From contig CACWJV010000052.1 of assembly GCA_902761265.1 (NCBI GenBank), forward strand, positions 1-19,402: a DNA stretch of 19,402 nt, given 5' to 3'. Source of the stretch: Oscillospiraceae bacterium. Its GTDB lineage: Bacteria; Bacillota; Clostridia; Oscillospirales; Acutalibacteraceae. Made by a program: the position numbers and the translations under genes. The notes beneath the pieces were generated by a model. The model was given only the letters and a program-made list of their open reading frames with translations, was not told the DNA's origin and made no database searches. Position 1 is the stretch's first letter. Each line of letters begins with the position of its first letter. Positions 5,920 through 14,398 of this stretch are shown piece by piece.

Positions 5920-5951
5920 AAAGGACGCTGCCGATCAGGGCAGCGTCCTTT
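5920..5951 (-). terminator. Terminator of the giant secreted protein gene
   Basis: A 13-bp perfect stem AAAGGACGCTGCC/GGCAGCGTCCTTT with a 6-nt loop lies 33 nt past the stop codon. On the minus strand CTTTCTTT follows. Confidence 0.8.
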
Positions 5952-5983
5952 GTGGTTTGTTTGTGGATTGCCTGTCAGCCGAA

Positions 5984-8900
5984 TCAGCCGATGTGCAGCA
6001 GACGCCGCACCAAACGCAGGAACCAGTTGATGATCTTGCGCAGGAAGCGGAAGATCGGTTCCAGGAACGAGGGAACCTTGCGCATATATCTGCCGCAGTT
6101 GTCGCAAAGCTTGTCGTTGTCTTCGTCAACGTGGCCGATCGCAGCCTTTATCACATCCGTCTTTTTCGTGCCGCAAATGGAGCAGGTGTAGATATCCGCT
6201 TCATCTTCGGTGCAGGTGCCGTTCTGATGGACCGGTTCGCCGTAATCGTGCGCGCCATCGTGGACAAATTTGCCGTCCTGCGTAAACGCATACATCTTGC
6301 CGTCGATTTCGGCGTTATTTGTGACCATATAACCGGTTTCGGGATTGAAGTAGTAGGTGGCGCCGTCAATCTCCTGCCAGCCGAGCTGCGGATCCTGACC
6401 CCAGTAGTACTTTGTGTTGCCGTCTTCTTCCACAAATGCACCCTTCAGCAGCCGTCCGTCTTTTGCAAACTCATAGGTGACTTCCTGACCGGTATAGATC
6501 AGGATGGTCGCTTTGCCGGTGTACATCTTACCCGGGGTTTCACTGTTGGAGGTGAAGAAGTAGGTGTCGCCGTCGATTTCGTTCCAGCCGACCAGATAAT
6601 CCGCACCGCGATAGCAGCGGGTGTAGCCTTCGGGTGTCTGCACAAACGCGCCGCCGACCTGTTTGCCGGATTCGTCAAAGGTGTAGGGGATGCCGTTGAT
6701 CTCCTGCTTGCCGGCGGGAACGGTCAGACCGTTTTCGTCGAAGTAGTAGACATCGGATTCATAGTTGAGCCAACCGACCTGCGAGGTGCCGTTGATGAAG
6801 TAGCGGTTCTTGCCGGTCGCTTCGTCGGCTGCAAAGCCGGTGTAGTTGCCGAGCGGTTCCGTGTGGCCGCAAACCGAACAGGTCAGATAGCCTTCTTCGC
6901 TGTAGGCGTAGGTGTGGCCGTCGGTCACGCAGGGCGTGGTGGCTTCCTTCGTGTAGCTGTCAATGACTTCACCGTTCAGTTCATGGGTGAGAACAGTGAA
7001 TTTCTTGTCGTCAGCCTGGCAGGTCAGATAGATGCCGTCGAAATTCTGGGTTGCGATCTCGAAATCAAAGCCGGTGTCCTGCACGGGATAGGACTTTGCG
7101 CCGGTGGAACCGCAGATGTAATAGGTGATGCCATTTTCTTCGTCAACTGCACCGTTCAGCAGCGGCTTGGTGCGCGCATAAGAGTGGTCGTGGCCGGAGA
7201 AGACGAAGTCGATGCCTGCTGCTTCTGCAGCCGCCGGAACCCGTTCGTTGATCGGTTCGTTGCCGCCTGCGGTGTGGGTGTAATATGGCGGCTGGTGGAT
7301 CGTCAGAACCTTCCACTGGCAGGTCGATTTTGCGGCGTCTTCCTTCAGCCATTCGAGTGCGGCCTCCAGTTTGGCCATGTCGGTGGTATAGGCGATCGTT
7401 GCAACATAGACGTTGCCGTATTCCACCGAATAGTGCGATTCGTCTTCGACGTTATAGATCAGCTTTGCACTGGTGCCTTCGGGATCGCTCATGTATTCGT
7501 GGTTGCCGAACACATGCATAATATCCACAGACTTCAGATAGTCGTTGCTGAACATATCAAGCAGATCGACCCAGTCACCGTAGACGTTGGCAACTTCGAT
7601 GGCGTCGCCGGTCTGAATGCCAAAGCTGTAATCGTTTTCGTCTGCCTTCAGATTGCCCAGAATGGTATCGAAGTTGGTCTTTTCCACCGCCTGCGCGTCG
7701 CCGATGACAAAGAAGCTGGTCGGTGCGCCCTTGCGGGTGGTCTTAAACGTGTTGATGGGTGAGAAGGCATTGCCGTCGCCGACTCTGTAAACATACTCTG
7801 TATCGGCCTTCAAACCGGTTAGCGTAATGCTGTTGACGCGCACAGCGTAGTTGTTGTCGTTGTTGGAAGCACCGAGGAACTGGTGCAGGGTCGATTTACC
7901 TTCATCGATAGTGAAGGCTTTGTTGCCCTTGGCGTCATAAGCAGATTTTTCCGCATACATGATTTCCGCGACCGCGTCGGTGGCAGCCGGGTTGGACAGC
8001 CAGGAGATATTCTCTTCCGAGGTGGAATCCTGAACCGCGTTTGTCATAATGTACTGCGGTTTGCCGTTGGTGTTGAGCGCGGTGGCCGTGCTCTTGCCGG
8101 AAACCTTAAAGGTGAGGGCGGAACCGACGTTTGCCTGCAGGATGAAGGTGCTGGGCGCTTCGGTGAATTTTGTGGTAACAAGCTTGCCGTCGGCGTCGGT
8201 GGTGCCAATCGGTTCGCTGTCAAACCCGCCGGTGGATTTGCGCGTCAGGCTGTTGACCTGTGCGTCTGCCACCGGATTGCCGTCGGTGTCCTTCACATAG
8301 ATCACGCCGTCAAAGCCGACGACCATCGGATCATAGGAGACCACGTACTGCGCCGCGACCGGAACCGCTTTCTGGTTGGCGGAGAAGCCGCCCACAAAGT
8401 TGTCGCCGAAGCTGCCCGGAACCGCTTTCTGGTTGGCGGAGAAGCCGCCCACAAAGTTGTCGCCGAAGCTGCCAGCAAAGACCGCGCTGCCGGAAGGCAC
8501 AGCGTAGGTGAAGGTTTTGCCTTCATCCAGAGTTGACGGAATGTCAAAGGTCAGCGTGGCGATCGTGTCACCGGACACCTCGCCGATCTTTTCAGCGCTC
8601 AGGGTGATTGCTTTGGTTTTGGAGTCATAGCTGTATGTGCCGGTGAAGCCGTCGGCAAACGTTACGGTATAATCCGGGAAGTCAGCGTCAATTCTGATTT
8701 CTGTGCTGAGGCTTTCCACCGCGGCAGCGTCCTCGGTTTTGAGTGCCAGCGAGAAGGTTTCGCCGAGGATCGGTTTTTCGTCCACGGATTCCAGTGCGAT
8801 TGTTGGATAGGTCTTTTCACCGTTGACGATGAAGGTTCTGCTTTCCACGGTTTCGTTTCCGAAGCCGTCACGCACACGGACTTTCACGGTGTGCGGGCCG

Positions 8901-11272
8901 TTGGCAAGCTCCACGTCCTCCAGACGAATCGTTTCGTCGCCTTCCAGGATGAAGCAGTTGTCCTTATGGGTCATTTCCACACCGTCCACAAAGATGGCAA
9001 CGGTGCTGGAATCTACGCCAGTGGTATACTTGTTCTGAACGTCGCCGTAGGTGGCACGGAAGCTGACCGTGTTGGAATCGACTTCCATGTTGTTGGTGAT
9101 TTCGTTCAGGTTCGCTTCGATGGAATTAATGAACGGATTATCAATGTCATCAACATTTGTACCATAAACGAACTGAACATTATCAATGTAGATGGTGCCT
9201 TTTTGGCTGGCTTTTGGTAATTCGAGCCACTCCCCAGCCTCATTTTTGGTAAAGTAGCCCATTTTTGATCCGCTGACATACATCAAGCGAATCATTTCAC
9301 CGCCCATTAAGTTGAACGGACCAGTCCATCCGACCAAAGGCGCTTCCACATACTTCCATCCCTGCCAATCGATGCCGCCGTTTACAACACCATTTTTACC
9401 AGATTCTTCCGTGAACGCAATGTTTGCAACAGTATTAGATCCATCATAAACACGGGAACGAACCCAAACATTCGGTGTCCCTTCCGGAGCATAAACCCAC
9501 ATACCGATTCCAGTAGGAACGCCTTCTACTTTTGAACTGGCCTCGTATGGACCGATACAGAAACCATCAGTTACAGCACCACATTTTGTAAAGTCAAAAT
9601 CCACACGCAATGCTTTATTACCAAAACGAACCGGCTCGCCGGAACTGATATCAATAATACTGGTCGAGCCAGAAGCGCCTCTATTGAAGGTGGTTCCAAC
9701 AAGTTTTGCATTTTCAACGTCATCCAGCAGATTGAAACCGCCATCCGGATTGCTGGTTGCCTTGGAGAAAATGTAATAGTCTTCTGCAAGTGTCACACTG
9801 CCGTCTTCATTTTGAATGTCCTCAAAATCAAGCATGACAGTCGGCAGACGGCCGATGATCATGTTGATCGAGCCGCTGACCGCCGGGTTATTCACATAGC
9901 TGGCGGTGATGGTGCCGTTGATGGTTTCTGACGGCGACGAAATGAAGGTCAGGCCGTTAAACGTGCCGAGTTTTTCATCGGAAAGCGTAAAAGCAATGTC
10001 TTTTGCGGTGTAAACAATATCACGATCCTGATATTTGACGGTCAGGCCGAGCGTACTTTCTTTTTCAAAACCGAGGCTCAGTTCTTCGTTTGCAAATCCG
10101 ATATAATCCGGATGTGCGATCTCAATCGTAGTGGTGCCTTTGACGGCGCCGTTTGTCATATAGTTGACCGTGACGGTGCCGGTTTTCTCGTTGGCGGTAA
10201 ACTTGCCGTCCGGCGTCATGGTGCCGAACGAGTCGTCGGCCAGCGCAAATGTGCCGTCTTCGGGCAGGGGTGCCGCTTCACCGGCGGAGTCCACGCCGAC
10301 CGCGGAAAACTGCACTTCGGAGCCCGGGGTGTAGACCACGTTGTTCGGCGTCAGCGATGCATGGTCAAACACGCCGGAGGGTGTTGCCGTTGAGGTGATG
10401 AACAGAGACGAAGCAACCTTGCGTTCAATCGCATCGGACGGATTGTTTGCAAGCGCCAGATACTGCTGGCCCTCATATTTGGCAAGATAGGTGGAGGAGC
10501 CGCCGCCGTCCAGGTTCAGAACGTCCTTGCAGCCAAGATCCATCATAATCGTTGCGAGATCATAGTCGTCAAGGCTGTTGGAAACCGGATAGTTCCGGCC
10601 GTCGATTGCAACAACTACCAGCGAGCCGTCCTCTTTGATACCGACAGCAGTCTTCGGCGCGATATTGGAACCGTGATCGGTCGCCGGGCCGACACGATTG
10701 CCGTCCTGGACAATCATGTAAAAGCCGCTGATCGCTTCCTGCAACGTATCCAGCACGCCCTGCTTCAGCGAATTGCCGATGACGACCTGGCCGTCCTTCG
10801 TGATACCGAAATACGGTCTGCCAAGGCCGGCTTTATAGACTTTGCCGCCCATGACCAGACAGCCGGTCGGTTCGCCGGTGGACATATTGAAAATATCGGC
10901 GTTGAACGCGGCGACGATATTGGCGCCGGTTTTATCTTTGGCGGCTACCGCCTGGTCGCGCACGGTCTGCATTTTCCAGGTGCTGCCGTTGTAATCGGCA
11001 TAGCCAGCCATAACGCCGGTTGTGGCGCCGGCCGACATATCGACTGAAACCGCATAGACGACCTCCTGCTGGGTACCGGTCTTTTTATGGTTGACAACGA
11101 CACGATTTTCTTTAATACCCGGCGCAATTTTGTATTCCGTGTCGGAGATCTGATAGAAATCTCCGTTTGCTGCAAAGCCGCTTGCTGCGCCTGCCAACAG
11201 GGAGACGGAGGAGAGCAGCATCAGCGCGGTCAAAAACAGCGCCAAACTTTTTTTCGCAATTTGATTTCGCAT
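5984..11272 (-). CDS. Giant secreted phosphodiester glycosidase / metallophosphatase with wall-binding repeats
   Basis: About 1762 residues. Signal peptide 1-34. A phosphodiester glycosidase (NAGPA, PF09992-type) domain covers about 60-290, with KTAVGI and the signature DLGCKDVLNLDGGGSSTYL (244-262). Ig-like repeats extend to about 475. A binding-domain-like segment (about 478-718) ends in TIYIDNVQFVYG. Ig-like and cohesin-like regions run to about 990 and contain an exact 19-residue duplication (about 934-971). A purple-acid-phosphatase-like Fn3 domain precedes a calcineurin-like phosphatase with GDAQ (about 1186), GDAIE, GNHEY (about 1256), HQPPYY and GHDHSYAR (about 1359). Cell-wall-binding repeats (GWxxIDGxTYYF) cover about 1473-1671. 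Cys/His motifs (CSVCG, CSICG, CDNCG) surround them, and a basic amphipathic helix closes the protein. The start at 11272 follows AAAGGA by about 10 nt; the longer frame to 11323 lacks a ribosome site. Likely extracellular, acting on phosphorylated glycans; the substrate is unknown. Confidence 0.85.
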   Translation of the reverse strand: MRNQIAKKSLALFLTALMLLSSVSLLAGAASGFAANGDFYQISDTEYKIAPGIKENRVVVNHKKTGTQQEVVYAVSVDMSAGATTGVMAGYADYNGSTWKMQTVRDQAVAAKDKTGANIVAAFNADIFNMSTGEPTGCLVMGGKVYKAGLGRPYFGITKDGQVVIGNSLKQGVLDTLQEAISGFYMIVQDGNRVGPATDHGSNIAPKTAVGIKEDGSLVVVAIDGRNYPVSNSLDDYDLATIMMDLGCKDVLNLDGGGSSTYLAKYEGQQYLALANNPSDAIERKVASSLFITSTATPSGVFDHASLTPNNVVYTPGSEVQFSAVGVDSAGEAAPLPEDGTFALADDSFGTMTPDGKFTANEKTGTVTVNYMTNGAVKGTTTIEIAHPDYIGFANEELSLGFEKESTLGLTVKYQDRDIVYTAKDIAFTLSDEKLGTFNGLTFISSPSETINGTITASYVNNPAVSGSINMIIGRLPTVMLDFEDIQNEDGSVTLAEDYYIFSKATSNPDGGFNLLDDVENAKLVGTTFNRGASGSTSIIDISSGEPVRFGNKALRVDFDFTKCGAVTDGFCIGPYEASSKVEGVPTGIGMWVYAPEGTPNVWVRSRVYDGSNTVANIAFTEESGKNGVVNGGIDWQGWKYVEAPLVGWTGPFNLMGGEMIRLMYVSGSKMGYFTKNEAGEWLELPKASQKGTIYIDNVQFVYGTNVDDIDNPFINSIEANLNEITNNMEVDSNTVSFRATYGDVQNKYTTGVDSSTVAIFVDGVEMTHKDNCFILEGDETIRLEDVELANGPHTVKVRVRDGFGNETVESRTFIVNGEKTYPTIALESVDEKPILGETFSLALKTEDAAAVESLSTEIRIDADFPDYTVTFADGFTGTYSYDSKTKAITLSAEKIGEVSGDTIATLTFDIPSTLDEGKTFTYAVPSGSAVFAGSFGDNFVGGFSANQKAVPGSFGDNFVGGFSANQKAVPVAAQYVVSYDPMVVGFDGVIYVKDTDGNPVADAQVNSLTRKSTGGFDSEPIGTTDADGKLVTTKFTEAPSTFILQANVGSALTFKVSGKSTATALNTNGKPQYIMTNAVQDSTSEENISWLSNPAATDAVAEIMYAEKSAYDAKGNKAFTIDEGKSTLHQFLGASNNDNNYAVRVNSITLTGLKADTEYVYRVGDGNAFSPINTFKTTRKGAPTSFFVIGDAQAVEKTNFDTILGNLKADENDYSFGIQTGDAIEVANVYGDWVDLLDMFSNDYLKSVDIMHVFGNHEYMSDPEGTSAKLIYNVEDESHYSVEYGNVYVATIAYTTDMAKLEAALEWLKEDAAKSTCQWKVLTIHQPPYYTHTAGGNEPINERVPAAAEAAGIDFVFSGHDHSYARTKPLLNGAVDEENGITYYICGSTGAKSYPVQDTGFDFEIATQNFDGIYLTCQADDKKFTVLTHELNGEVIDSYTKEATTPCVTDGHTYAYSEEGYLTCSVCGHTEPLGNYTGFAADEATGKNRYFINGTSQVGWLNYESDVYYFDENGLTVPAGKQEINGIPYTFDESGKQVGGAFVQTPEGYTRCYRGADYLVGWNEIDGDTYFFTSNSETPGKMYTGKATILIYTGQEVTYEFAKDGRLLKGAFVEEDGNTKYYWGQDPQLGWQEIDGATYYFNPETGYMVTNNAEIDGKMYAFTQDGKFVHDGAHDYGEPVHQNGTCTEDEADIYTCSICGTKKTDVIKAAIGHVDEDNDKLCDNCGRYMRKVPSFLEPIFRFLRKIINWFLRLVRRLLHIG
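8361..8474 (-). repeat. Exact 57-bp tandem duplication inside the giant gene
   Basis: Two adjacent copies (8361-8417 and 8418-8474) are identical except for the last base. They encode GSFGDNFVGGFSANQKAVP twice in a row, in frame. Absence of divergence means a recent duplication, slippage or an assembly artefact. Confidence 0.9.
9120..9840 (-). other. AT-richer domain-sized segment within the giant gene
   Basis: Base composition and codon choice change here compared with both flanks: many A/T-ending codons (ATT, AAT, GGA) against the G/C-ending norm of the rest of the gene. The segment coincides closely with one predicted binding domain, from VMLDFEDIQ to TIYIDNVQFVYG, with a NVWVRSRVYDG core. 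This looks like a carbohydrate-binding beta-sandwich acquired by domain exchange. Confidence 0.5.
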
Positions 11273-11301
11273 GATAGTTGTTTCCTTTCGTTTTATTGTA
11301 A

Positions 11302-11360
11302 TTTGCGCAGTTGCCCGCAGCATATTACATCTTTAATATTAGCACAATTTATTTTTTTCT
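11302..11360 (-). promoter_or_regulatory. Likely promoter region of the giant gene
   Basis: On the minus strand, TTGCAG followed 17 bp later by TAATAT gives a plausible sigma-A promoter, and a second TAATAT lies slightly further downstream. Neither -35 box is strong, so the exact start is uncertain. Confidence 0.35.
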
Positions 11361-11490
11361 GCAATTCATATTATCACGAAAAGCGGCACGTTTTTTTGGA
11401 TAGTATGTGCAAAAGCTCCGGCTTGGTTTCAAAAGCCGGGCTGTGCCGCAAAAAGGGGATCTGCATTTGTTTCCGTTCGAAATCTTTTGC

Positions 11491-11519
11491 TTGACAACCG
11501 CGCCCGCGCATTATAAAAT
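11491..11519 (+). promoter_or_regulatory. Sigma-A promoter of the carboxypeptidase gene
   Basis: -35 TTGACA (11491-11496), a 17-bp spacer, -10 TAAAAT (11514-11519). The roughly 108-nt leader includes a hairpin CAAAACGCG/CGCGCGTTTTG at 11538-11566. Confidence 0.8.
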
Positions 11520-11633
11520 AAATGGGTATCGTACGCACAAAACGCGGCTTTGCAACGCGCGTTTTGCCGCCCGCCGCCCCGCATTTCCGGCGCATCGGCG
11601 GGACGGACAGCCGCTTTTCCATGGAGGTTTCTT

Positions 11634-12992
11634 ATGAACAAACGCATCCTGTCGTTTCTTTTGGCTTTTTGTCTGCTGCTGTCGCCCTTTGGCGCCTATG
11701 CGCTCAGCGAGGGAACGGACGACGCGGTTGTCGCCGCTGCCGAAGACACGCAGACGCCGGCGACAGACGACGCGGCCCCAACGCCGCAGTGGACGGTTAC
11801 CTATGACCCGAAACAGCAGAAAACGCCCGACGATCTGCCCGCGATTGCCTGCAAGGCGGCCTATGTTGCCGACCCTGCCAGCGGCAAGGTGTTCTTTGAA
11901 AAGAACGCGCACGAAAAGATGTACCCGGCCAGCACCACCAAGCTGCTCACGGCGCTGCTTGTGCTCGAACACTGCACGCCAGACGAGACCGCCAAAGTCT
12001 CAGCCGGCGCCGTCAGCCGCGTGCCGGCGGGCTATGTAACCGCCAACCTCAAAGCGGGGGAGACCCATACGATCCGCACCTTGCTGCAGGCGCTGCTGAT
12101 CCCGAGCGCCAACGAAGCGGCGTTTGTGCTGGCGGAGCATGTCGGCGGCAGTGTCGAGGCGTTTGCCGCCATGTGCAACGAACGCGCGGCCGAACTCGGA
12201 TGCGAAAATCTGCATTTTGTAAACCCGAACGGCATCCACGACAACGACCACTACTGCACGGCCTACGATCTGTTTCTGGTGGCAAAAGCGTGCCGAAAGT
12301 ATGACCTGTTCAACGAGATCGTCACGATGAAAAGCGTTACCGTGCCGCCGACCGAGATCTATCCGGCCAACGACCGCATCTATCCAAACACCAACCAATT
12401 GCTGCTGCCGTCGTCCGGTTACTTTTTGAGCGACTGTACCGGTATCAAGACCGGCTATACACCACAGGCCGGCGAGTGCCTTGTGGCGTCGGCAAGCGAT
12501 GAAAATCTCGACCTCATCAGCGTGGTGCTCGGCGGCAAACCCGGCGCCGGCCAGCGGTTTTCCGACAGCAAAAACCTGCTGACCTACGTCTATGATCGCT
12601 ATGCCTATCGGCTGCTCGCCGACAAGACCGTGCCGCTCGCGCACAGGACCGTGAAAAAAGCGACCAAAAAGACGCAGGCGCTCGACGTGATTATGCAGAC
12701 CGATCTGCGCGCGGTCGCGCCGAACGAAATCACACCCGACAACGTGCCGGCCGTGGTCGATCTGCCGGAAGAACTCAAGGCGCCGATCCGCAAAAACCAG
12801 GTGCTCGGCAAAGTGACCTACAGCGTGGACGGCTTCGTTTATACCACCGACCTGGTGGCGCTGCACGACGTTGTAAAAAAACCGTACTGGCTCTATAATC
12901 TGCTGGTCGTCTTTGCGCTGTTCGTGATCTTCGTTGCGGTGCGCACGGTGTATCTGAAGCAAAAACGCAAGCGCAAACGCAAAAGAAGATAA
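11634..12992 (+). CDS. D-alanyl-D-alanine carboxypeptidase (S11 family, DacF-like)
   Basis: Low-molecular-weight penicillin-binding protein that trims the terminal D-Ala from peptidoglycan side chains outside the membrane. The 452-residue protein has a signal peptide (1-24), an acidic Thr/Ala-rich linker (about 27-52), then the peptidase domain with all three catalytic motifs: STTK (Ser100-Lys103), SAN (158-160) and KTG (272-274). The C-terminus has a hydrophobic helix (WLYNLLVVFALFVIFVAV) followed by KQKRKRKRKRR, a cytoplasmic stop-transfer anchor in place of the usual amphipathic anchor. The start at 11634 has GGAGG (11623-11627) 6 nt upstream; an upstream in-frame ATG at 11550 has none. 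It is transcribed alone between its own promoter and terminator. Confidence 0.93.
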   Translation: MNKRILSFLLAFCLLLSPFGAYALSEGTDDAVVAAAEDTQTPATDDAAPTPQWTVTYDPKQQKTPDDLPAIACKAAYVADPASGKVFFEKNAHEKMYPASTTKLLTALLVLEHCTPDETAKVSAGAVSRVPAGYVTANLKAGETHTIRTLLQALLIPSANEAAFVLAEHVGGSVEAFAAMCNERAAELGCENLHFVNPNGIHDNDHYCTAYDLFLVAKACRKYDLFNEIVTMKSVTVPPTEIYPANDRIYPNTNQLLLPSSGYFLSDCTGIKTGYTPQAGECLVASASDENLDLISVVLGGKPGAGQRFSDSKNLLTYVYDRYAYRLLADKTVPLAHRTVKKATKKTQALDVIMQTDLRAVAPNEITPDNVPAVVDLPEELKAPIRKNQVLGKVTYSVDGFVYTTDLVALHDVVKKPYWLYNLLVVFALFVIFVAVRTVYLKQKRKRKRKRR

Positions 12993-12996
12993 TCCT

Positions 12997-13028
12997 AAAA
13001 AGTGACCTGCGGCGGCGGGTCACTTTTT
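12997..13028 (+). terminator. Terminator of the carboxypeptidase gene
   Basis: An 11-bp stem AAAAAGTGACC/GGTCACTTTTT starts 5 nt after the stop codon. It carries A and T tracts on both sides and could work in both directions. Confidence 0.9.
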
Positions 13029-13130
13029 ATCGTCCGATTTCGCCTGAAAACGGACGATGCCGCACCCGGGGGTTCATGGTAGAATAAACGCGGACAGCCC
13101 CCCCAAAACCGGAAACGGAGGACAAGAGAT

Positions 13131-13901
13131 ATGAAAATTACATGGTACGGTACCGCGACGATCGGTCTCGACGACGGCAAAACCAAGCTGCTTTTTGACC
13201 CGTTCGTCAGGATGAACAAGCGCATCGAAACAACGCCGGTCGAAGGCTTTGCAGGCTTCGACGCGGTGCTGGTGACCCACGGCCACCTTGACCATATCTA
13301 CAGCATTCCGGCGCTGACGCAGGTTGACAAAGCCGTATCGGTCTATTGCACCGAAACGCCGAAAGCGACTCTGCAAAAGCGCGGCGTCCCCGAAGACCGG
13401 CTCCGTTTGATCGCGCCGGGCGACACGCTGCAGTTTGGCGATTTTACGGTGAAGGTCTGGCCGTTTCGCCATATCGTGTTTGACCCGATCTATATTCTGA
13501 CCGTGGTGCCGAAATGCGTGGTACAATTTCCGCGTCTGTTCTGGCAGGCGTATATGAACCGGCAGATGCCCGAAAACGGCGAGATCGTCGCCTATGAAAT
13601 TACCCACGGCGGCAAAACGATCTTTCTCACCGGCTCGTTCCGCGACACGCCGGCGGTCACCTATCCCGAAAATGTGGATCTGCTGATCCTCGCCAACGGC
13701 GGCAGCGTATTTGTGCCGGAAAAGACGGCGGGCTTTTTGCAAAAATACCGGCCCAAAGCCGTGCTGGTCGACCATTTCGACAACGCCTTTCCGCCCGTGA
13801 CCCGGACGGTCAGCGTCAAACGGCTGCAAAAACGGATTGCAAAAAACCATCCGGCCATGCGCTTCATCGTGCCGGAGATTTGTAAACCTATCGACTTCTG
13901 A
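13131..13901 (+). CDS. MBL-fold metallo-hydrolase (UlaG/L-ascorbate-lactonase-like)
   Basis: The 256-residue protein has the metallo-beta-lactamase fold. MKITWYGTATIGL at the N-terminus and LLFDPF (20-25) match the UlaG-like group. The metal motif is THGHLDH (His50, His52, Asp54, His55), with His114 (PFRH) and His215 (VDHFD) as likely further ligands. The place where many relatives have TGD reads LTGSFRD (Ser169), so the bridging Asp may be missing. An insert near 120-150 (YILTVV...LFWQAYMN) is hydrophobic and could touch the membrane. No signal peptide; probably cytoplasmic. The substrate is unknown. The start at 13131 has GGAGG about 10 nt upstream. No clear promoter was found after the preceding terminator. 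Confidence 0.85.
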   Translation: MKITWYGTATIGLDDGKTKLLFDPFVRMNKRIETTPVEGFAGFDAVLVTHGHLDHIYSIPALTQVDKAVSVYCTETPKATLQKRGVPEDRLRLIAPGDTLQFGDFTVKVWPFRHIVFDPIYILTVVPKCVVQFPRLFWQAYMNRQMPENGEIVAYEITHGGKTIFLTGSFRDTPAVTYPENVDLLILANGGSVFVPEKTAGFLQKYRPKAVLVDHFDNAFPPVTRTVSVKRLQKRIAKNHPAMRFIVPEICKPIDF

Positions 13902-13929
13902 CGGCCGGGCAACCGGTCGTTTCCTTTTT
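13901..13929 (+). terminator. Terminator of the MBL-fold gene
   Basis: ACGGCCGG/CCGGTCGT (one G-T pair) around a GCAA loop at 13901-13920 directly follows the stop codon and is followed by TTCCTTTTT. Confidence 0.75.
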
Positions 13930-13935
13930 GTGCTC

Positions 13936-13964
13936 TTGACAAACGGGCGGTTTTTCGGCATAAT
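13936..13964 (+). promoter_or_regulatory. Promoter of the DUF3842 / ECF S component unit
   Basis: -35 TTGACA (13936-13941), a 17-bp spacer, -10 CATAAT (13959-13964). The start is expected about 22 nt before the DUF3842 ATG. Confidence 0.75.
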
Positions 13965-13993
13965 ATAGATACTCTTTCAAAGCAGGTGACAAC

Positions 13994-14398
13994 ATGAAAC
14001 TCGTGATCATTGACGGACAGGGCGGACGGCTCGGCAGCCTTTTGGTGGAAGCAATCCAAAAGGAGGCGCTGCCCGTGGATCCGCTTGTGATCGGTACCAA
14101 CGCCATCGCCACAGCCGCGATGCTCAAGGCAGGCGCCAACCAGGGCGCAACCGGCGAAAACCCGGTGCTCGCGGCGTGCCGCGACGCGGACGTGATTGTC
14201 GGCGCCATCGGCATTTTGTCCGCGGATTCGCTGCTCGGCGAGATCACGCCGAACATGGCCGTTGCCGTGGGGCAAAGCAAAGCGCTCAAGCTGCTGCTGC
14301 CGCTGGGCCGGTGCAACAATCAGGTGATCGGCGTCAAAGACGCCACGATGAGCGAACTGGTCAAAGAAACGGTCGAGCGGCTCAAAACGCTGCTTTGA
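13994..14398 (+). CDS. DUF3842 family protein
   Basis: The 134-residue protein of unknown function belongs to DUF3842, a family common in Clostridia. Family features visible are the N-terminal nucleotide-binding-like VIIDGQGGRLG (4-14), the GTNAIATAAMLKAGAN segment (34-49), GATGENP, GAIGIL and GEITPNMA, and a late LPLGRCNNQVIG containing the conserved Cys. The glycine-rich start after a beta strand suggests a Rossmann-like fold, which is inference. It has its own promoter and AGGTGA ribosome site. The ECF S component follows after 70 nt with no terminator, so the two are probably co-transcribed. Confidence 0.85.
   Translation: MKLVIIDGQGGRLGSLLVEAIQKEALPVDPLVIGTNAIATAAMLKAGANQGATGENPVLAACRDADVIVGAIGILSADSLLGEITPNMAVAVGQSKALKLLLPLGRCNNQVIGVKDATMSELVKETVERLKTLL

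Noticed and set aside
5957..7762. Long plus-strand open frame (601 codons) opposite the giant secreted protein
   Set aside because: It is antisense to a gene with signal peptide, domains and a ribosome site; its translation is Val/Phe/Gly-rich without domains and crosses the terminator at 5920-5951. It is a codon-bias shadow.
12000..12962. Minus-strand open frame (320 codons) over the carboxypeptidase
   Set aside because: The carboxypeptidase motifs STTK, SAN and KTG fix the coding strand; this frame is a shadow.
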